Assembly (NCBI GenBank): GCA_020137815.1
Contig: CM035351.1
Span: 1,537,966-1,601,965, forward strand
From: Hormiphora californensis
Taxonomy: Eukaryota > Ctenophora > Tentaculata > Cydippida > Pleurobrachiidae
Direction of reading: 5' to 3'
Length of the DNA stretch: 64,000 nt
In this document: positions 60,101 through 64,000 of the stretch, one piece after another
Numbering within the stretch: position 1 is the stretch's first letter
Layout: each line of letters begins with the position of its first letter
Notes under the pieces: generated by a model
What the model saw: only the letters and a program-made list of their open reading frames with translations
Told to the model about the DNA's origin: nothing
Database searches by the model: none
Translations under genes and position numbers: made by a program

Positions 60101-63100
60101 AGTTTAACTGGAGTAGTACGTTGGATTCTGTCACATTCTCTAGCGAGATGCTGCAGTTATCGCCCACAGGTATCAGCACAGTTCCATTGGTGAGATGTAG
60201 TAGTTGTCCAGGTGTGTCCACATGACTGCATTCATCGATATCACACACTTTCGTAGCATTCAGATCCGTGTACGTGTATACACCTTTTAGAAGAATAAAA
60301 TAAAACCAAAACAGCAGCAACATGATGAGTGTATCATGAGGCCAATGTATTATGTTCCTGTTGTTTTCATCATCTCAATGTCAAGTTTTGTATTCCCCTA
60401 TTATATATTTGGTTCGTGATTCGTCACGTGCTCCATCATCATCATCATTATATAATCATGATGATAATACGCTTCTTATAAAATGGGTTTTACATTTGTG
60501 TGGGTGTTTTGTTAGAAACGATCTCAATAAGAATAAATCACGATCGTCCTCCCAAACAATAGTCTCGAGCTGAAAGGGAGATCTGACCCCCTTTATTCTA
60601 GCTACAGTCGGACCCCGATTTACCGGGCCCCGATTTACTGGAACCCCGATTTACCGGGAGGATAAACTTCCCCCGATATAAGAAATTGACGATATTTTGC
60701 CCCGATATACCGGGCACCCCGATTTACCGGGCAAACCCCTTTCCCCCGAGCATCCCGGTAAATCGGGGTCCGACTAATGTATAATAGGGGGAACGTGAGA
60801 GATTGTGATCTAACCCCCTCTATTTCAGCTATGTAGAGGAGAAAAGTGGGCAGTTCGTCAAAGAACCGACTGGAAACAGGAATATGATCCTACGATTATG
60901 TAATGACCTAATAAGAAGATGCAGCAAATCAATAAACAACCTCTTCTGTGGTCGCATCCAAATAATCCTTGCTAAGATATTCCCTATTACTGAGAGGTGA
61001 GATTTTGAAGAATGTGTTCCTTATGTCGCGGCTGTTGGTTACGAAATAAACCATCGTCTTTCGAGCACTGGCAAGGGCCTTGTCGCAAGGGAGGGGTAAC
61101 CTCGTTACCAAGCTATATTTATCAATATCTCTCCAGGTCTGGTTTGAATCTGCAGTCCCAGTTCAACCTAGAGAATGTAACTGAGTACAGTAACACACAT
61201 GATGAAGATGTTACCATGGAAACTGAAACTAAAGAGGTAAAGTTACCTGATCAGTTACATAATTAGCTACACTATCAATTATATAATCAGTTACATAGTT
61301 AGTTGTACTATCAGTTACATAGTTAGTTGCACTATCAGTTACGTTGTTTATCTTTTCCAGATTTCGTTTATGTTTTACAAGACGCTCTGGTCAATGCAGG
61401 ACTACTTCAGAAATCCCAACCAAATATCAAACGATGCAAACTGGAAGAAAATGGAAGGTATCTTTATAGACCTCTATACTGCAGGAATTTGTTGTGCATT
61501 CTACAGTTTCCAGTATGGGTAATTAACATAAATATTATTCCTTCAGATACCGTAAATGAGATCTGTCGGATCTTTGAAAATTACAAGCATGAGGGGAGTG
61601 AGCAAGTTTCGAAGGATGAGGCATACTTTGCTAAGTTCCTCACCAGTGAGAGACTCCTTACTCTCCAGATCATGGACTCCAACTTCCGTCGTCACATCCT
61701 GGTCCAGATCCTCACCCTGTTTCACTACCTTACTGGAGATGTCAAGTTCAGACCTAACAAACTGGTACGCGCGAGTTGTTCCATACAGCCCTCTCCGCGC
61801 CATTCCCTCTCATACGCGCGGCTCAGTCTTCAATTGTTCAGTTGCAGAATGTGATGTGAAGATGTGAACACGGACCACAGTTCTAAAAGATCAAGCATGG
61901 CTCTTTCTAGACTCTATCTCTAAATTTCTAACGATGATGACTAGTTTCTTCGGTGAAACTTCACCATAGAAGCATTGGAGAGATCTCAAAAACCCTCCAT
62001 CCCCCAGATATTGTCTGAGCCCCGGAAGTTTTGGATACGAGACACCACCAACAACATCTACTCCATCTTGTCCGAAACACCCCCTGATGGCCCACAATTT
62101 GTTAAACATATCAAATCTGTTCTGAGGTACGAGGAGAAATGGAGCAAATGGAAGAATGAGGGATGTCCCTCCCTCTCTAAACCTGCAGAAAAGGTTTGTT
62201 TAGTAGTATGGGTATATTCCATTATTCTCTTTTATACAGGGGTATGTGATGCTTACAGAGGCATGTAATAACTCCTGTCAGCAATAATACAGAGATATTT
62301 AGTTTTGTATACCAAATCGTTCCCTATTTATACCACCTGTGCGCTGGATCGTCTCTTTAAGAATTTCTCGACACACACCTGGTGAAACTAACACTACTGT
62401 CCAAATCATGCAACACCCATACGTTAAAGCATGCATCTCATGACTCATGTCCTATTCAAATCTTAAGATTAAAGTAATATCTCCTGTTCAGACAAAACAG
62501 CAACAAAAGGGTGTACGAAGAACGGTTCGAGCGATGGATTTGAATTCCGAGAAGTTTGATCTTGGTAACCCGACCCTGAATGAACTGTGGAACATCTGCC
62601 CGGATAACCTGGCGGCCTGCCAAGATTCTAACAGGAACTTCACCCCTGATGTAGGTGTTTGCGGTAGAAATGGTCTGATAGAAATCAATTTCCGGTAGTC
62701 ACACCGCCAAATTATAATTGTTTTTTTTGGCCATGATCTCTACCAATTCCGTCTCCCACACTTTCTTTCGCTATAATTCAAGATATCTCTCCAATATCAC
62801 CGGCCATCCCTCGCATCTTTCCCTTCATGAATCTCTAACCAGTAACCATCCCTCCCCTCTCTCCCTTACTTTATTACCGACCATCCCTTCTTTCCCAGAC
62901 GTACAAGTTCTTTGAGGAATGTATCGAGCAGTTAGAGCCGGACTCTGGAGTTGAGAAGCAGTACTACCTGACCAATGACACGGCATTTGTTTGGCGCAGT
63001 CTGCGTCTCCTGGCACAACAATCTCACCCTTACTTCCAGCACATTCAGAACACTAAAAACCTGACCCTTACTGACAATCTGCAGAACATAGTAACAATTA

Positions 63101-63147
63101 TCGGGAAAGAATACAAGAAAGAAAATGGGGTCATGGAGTGTAACTAG
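57132..63147 (+). CDS. THOC1: THO complex subunit 1, without death domain
   Basis: Nuclear subunit of THO, which couples transcription to mRNA packaging and export. Nine exons in phase: 57132-57302, 57471-57619, 60829-60996, 61137-61236, 61361-61457, 61547-61764, 62008-62193, 62492-62650, 62899-63147; 498 residues. Conserved blocks: CNDLIRRCSKS, NNLFCGRIQIILAKIFP, SGLNLQSQFNLENVTEY, LWSMQDYFRNP, YFAKFLTSERLLTLQ, DSNFRRHILVQ, ETPPDGPQF, WKNEGCPSLSK, LWNICPDN, FVWRSLRLLAQQS. It stops soon after the last block, so the acidic linker and the death domain of the vertebrate protein (about 657 residues) are absent. No further exon was found before 64000. Intron 2 (3.2 kb) contains two genes on the other strand. 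The start ATG follows an AT-rich leader and gives a plausible N-terminus. Confidence 0.92.
57471..57619 (+). other. THOC1 exon 2, preceded by poly-C
   Basis: The acceptor region contains an unusual run of 14 C (about 57449-57462) directly before CGGCACCAG, in place of the usual T-rich tract. It may be sensitive to length error. Confidence 0.8.
57873..58926 (-). CDS. Type I membrane protein with Ig-like domain and tyrosine tail, paralog 1 (one frame break)
   Basis: Lies inside THOC1 intron 2 on the opposite strand, intronless. Order: signal peptide (about 1-16, MLLFLCSSYLVFS), a Cys-containing N-terminal region with several N-glycosylation sites, a beta-rich Ig- or PKD-like domain (VKVSWFADGTEIKNGT ... 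VMITATNTVTGKE), an acidic stalk, a transmembrane helix (VFGILSAVLVVLALLSVI), then a Pro-rich cytoplasmic tail with EEPIYERL, a YxxL motif. One extra base near 58578 shifts the frame; the two halves join cleanly by comparison with the intact paralog. This may be an assembly error or a young pseudogene. Function unknown; a cell-surface receptor role is inferred. Confidence 0.7.
59166..60323 (-). CDS. Type I membrane protein with Ig-like domain and ITAM-like tail, paralog 2
   Basis: Intact 385 residues, intronless, in THOC1 intron 2 on the opposite strand. Signal peptide 1-16; ectodomain with about ten N-glycosylation sequons and paired Cys (27, 32, 57, 157, 163, 165); Ig- or PKD-like domain about 172-245 with SWFADGTEI; acidic stalk 248-263; transmembrane helix 268-291; basic stop-transfer (HKAIRKIPR). 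The tail has VYADL (Tyr328) and VYDQL (Tyr345), two YxxL motifs with 13 residues between them, just outside the usual ITAM spacing, and EEPLYESSL (Tyr378). Paralog 1 lies about 240 bases further along in the same direction. No known family name recognised; an immune or recognition receptor is a hypothesis. Confidence 0.78.
   Translation of the reverse strand: MLLLFWFYFILLKGVYTYTDLNATKVCDIDECSHVDTPGQLLHLTNGTVLIPVGDNCSISLENVTESNVLLQLNLNRSLAQLVHDSNTVNLKNHLDTTNVTGLNLPGIRMVWSGKLFGFVYEKDTIPKKLTFPNIISKADRETFLESEWSLSEIAGCSYLAICSCDTPGLEPLQKTGNNVTAVISSLDPVKVSWFADGTEIKNGTVEPGYQQNTTITVDLNTTQQVMITVTNTVTGKETTQLIDLTTKDDPDEDPDDDSVIEDQSSRVWYIIGSCILVILVVGGILLVTLYHKAIRKIPRVTHPPSPPPVESIPTTSHPNPDEEDPVYADLVVRTSPRQKPDGVYDQLDRTVVRPGFRTYRPPKEFTPVHLDSEEPLYESSLAIF
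60605..60775. mobile_element. Pogo-like miniature element in THOC1 intron 2
   Basis: Inverted ends CAGTCGGACCCCGATTTACC, with a CCCCGATTTACCGG word repeated inside several times. Preceded by TA (60603-60604). Relative of 14356-15027 without the nested element. Confidence 0.75.
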
Positions 63148-63383
63148 GTAGACCCCTCCCGACAAATATATTATTATCTAGAGAGGACGTTGGTAGAACC
63201 TTGTATACATCGAGGAGGGCTGCATGTGGTATTGTTCGCTTGTAACGGAGCGTGTGCCTTTGTCACCATATGTTCTCTCATCTTTTTACCCCAGCCCAAA
63301 GAGACGCGTGATATTTCTCGTATAGTATGCAACGGAGGGATGGTATGCTGGTGCGATTCAGGAAGAGCGAGCGCACACTCGAG

Positions 63384-63466
<83 letters not shown>

Positions 63467-63764
63467 ATAGAGAAAGAGGGAGACATGGAGATTATGTTCT
63501 TCCTTCCATACCGAACTTCCCTCTCTTCCATTTTCTCTCCTCTCTCTTCCAAAGATTGGAGAATGCCCACTTGGCGGTGCTGTTCAAGAGCACATGATAT
63601 TCGCAGCTCCCTCCTCCTACATCTGATTGTATCGAATGCTCTGTTATCATGTCATTCATCTAGTATCTCATACCGCCTTTCTTCATCATAGAGTGATCTC
63701 TATTGTTGGTGGTTGACCCTCTAAAGATCCTTATTCTATCTCTCTTTTATATGCCATTCCGGCT

Positions 63765-63842
<78 letters not shown>

Positions 63843-64000
63843 CGTATCAACATCCAACTCTCCAGCCCACATATCCGCTCATTCAAAAGTACCTGCACCT
63901 ACAATGCCTCCCTGTAAACACTGCATCTCTATTCCTTGTGGGCCCAAGGCACACCGTTTAGATGATTAAACCACCACGCTTTCATGATGCAGTTATTAAG
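63148..64000. other. Downstream of THOC1: microsatellites only
   Basis: (GA)n at 63387-63462 and (TC)n at 63768-63840 are the main content. No death-domain exon or other gene was recognised before the window ends. Confidence 0.6.

Noticed and set aside
61543-61867. Alternative-frame ORFs over THOC1 exon 6
   Set aside because: They are shadows of the conserved THOC1 coding frame.

Overview
The window is animal nuclear DNA. Its single-copy genes are cut by short GT-AG introns and belong to animal families: choline dehydrogenase, an Unc-13/Munc13 priming factor, ADP-dependent glucokinase and the THO-complex subunit THOC1. Introns are mostly 100-600 bp, repeats are very dense, and TTAGGG-like telomeric words occur inside repeats. 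This suggests a marine or early-branching invertebrate; I cannot name a species from sequence alone.

Layout. (1) 12-1799, minus: an intronless, full-length choline dehydrogenase. (2) 3502-11733, minus: 21 consecutive exons of an unc-13 gene, rebuilt by splice phase, covering C1, C2B, MUN and C2C. The 5' end is not found, and one single-base frame break lies near 4669. (3) 11734-17667: repeats, microsatellites and small inverted-repeat transposons, some nested. (4) 17668-23659 and 46760-56515: two direct copies of a duplicated block carrying ADP-dependent glucokinase. The downstream copy (52178-56754) is complete, nine exons and 452 codons. The upstream copy (20779-22933) stops after exon 8, where a Ty3/gypsy-type retrotransposon follows. 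In both copies the exon 8/intron 8 junction has expanded into a 36-bp minisatellite, so each unit carries a splice donor. Each block has its own insertions: an ORF1-only retroposon and a hairpin-array element upstream, a CR1/L2-like LINE and a small inverted-repeat element downstream. (5) 23660-46760: gypsy element, a 1.6-kb purine-rich minisatellite, a G-depleted tract, a 3.4-kb inverted repeat whose arms carry a 33-bp minisatellite, and several foldback elements. (6) 57132-63147, plus: THOC1 in nine exons, without the C-terminal death domain. Its large intron 2 holds two tandem opposite-strand genes for paralogous type I membrane proteins with tyrosine motifs in the tail.

The host genes do unrelated jobs (mitochondrial choline oxidation, vesicle priming, ER glucose phosphorylation, mRNA export), and nothing suggests an operon. 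The most unusual material is the small-repeat biology: 50-68-bp elements with 9-bp target duplications, a run of hairpins of shared design but different stem sequence, and the donor-containing minisatellite. The nested receptor pair is also notable. Several single-base frame breaks may be residual assembly errors, so pseudogene calls resting on them are tentative.
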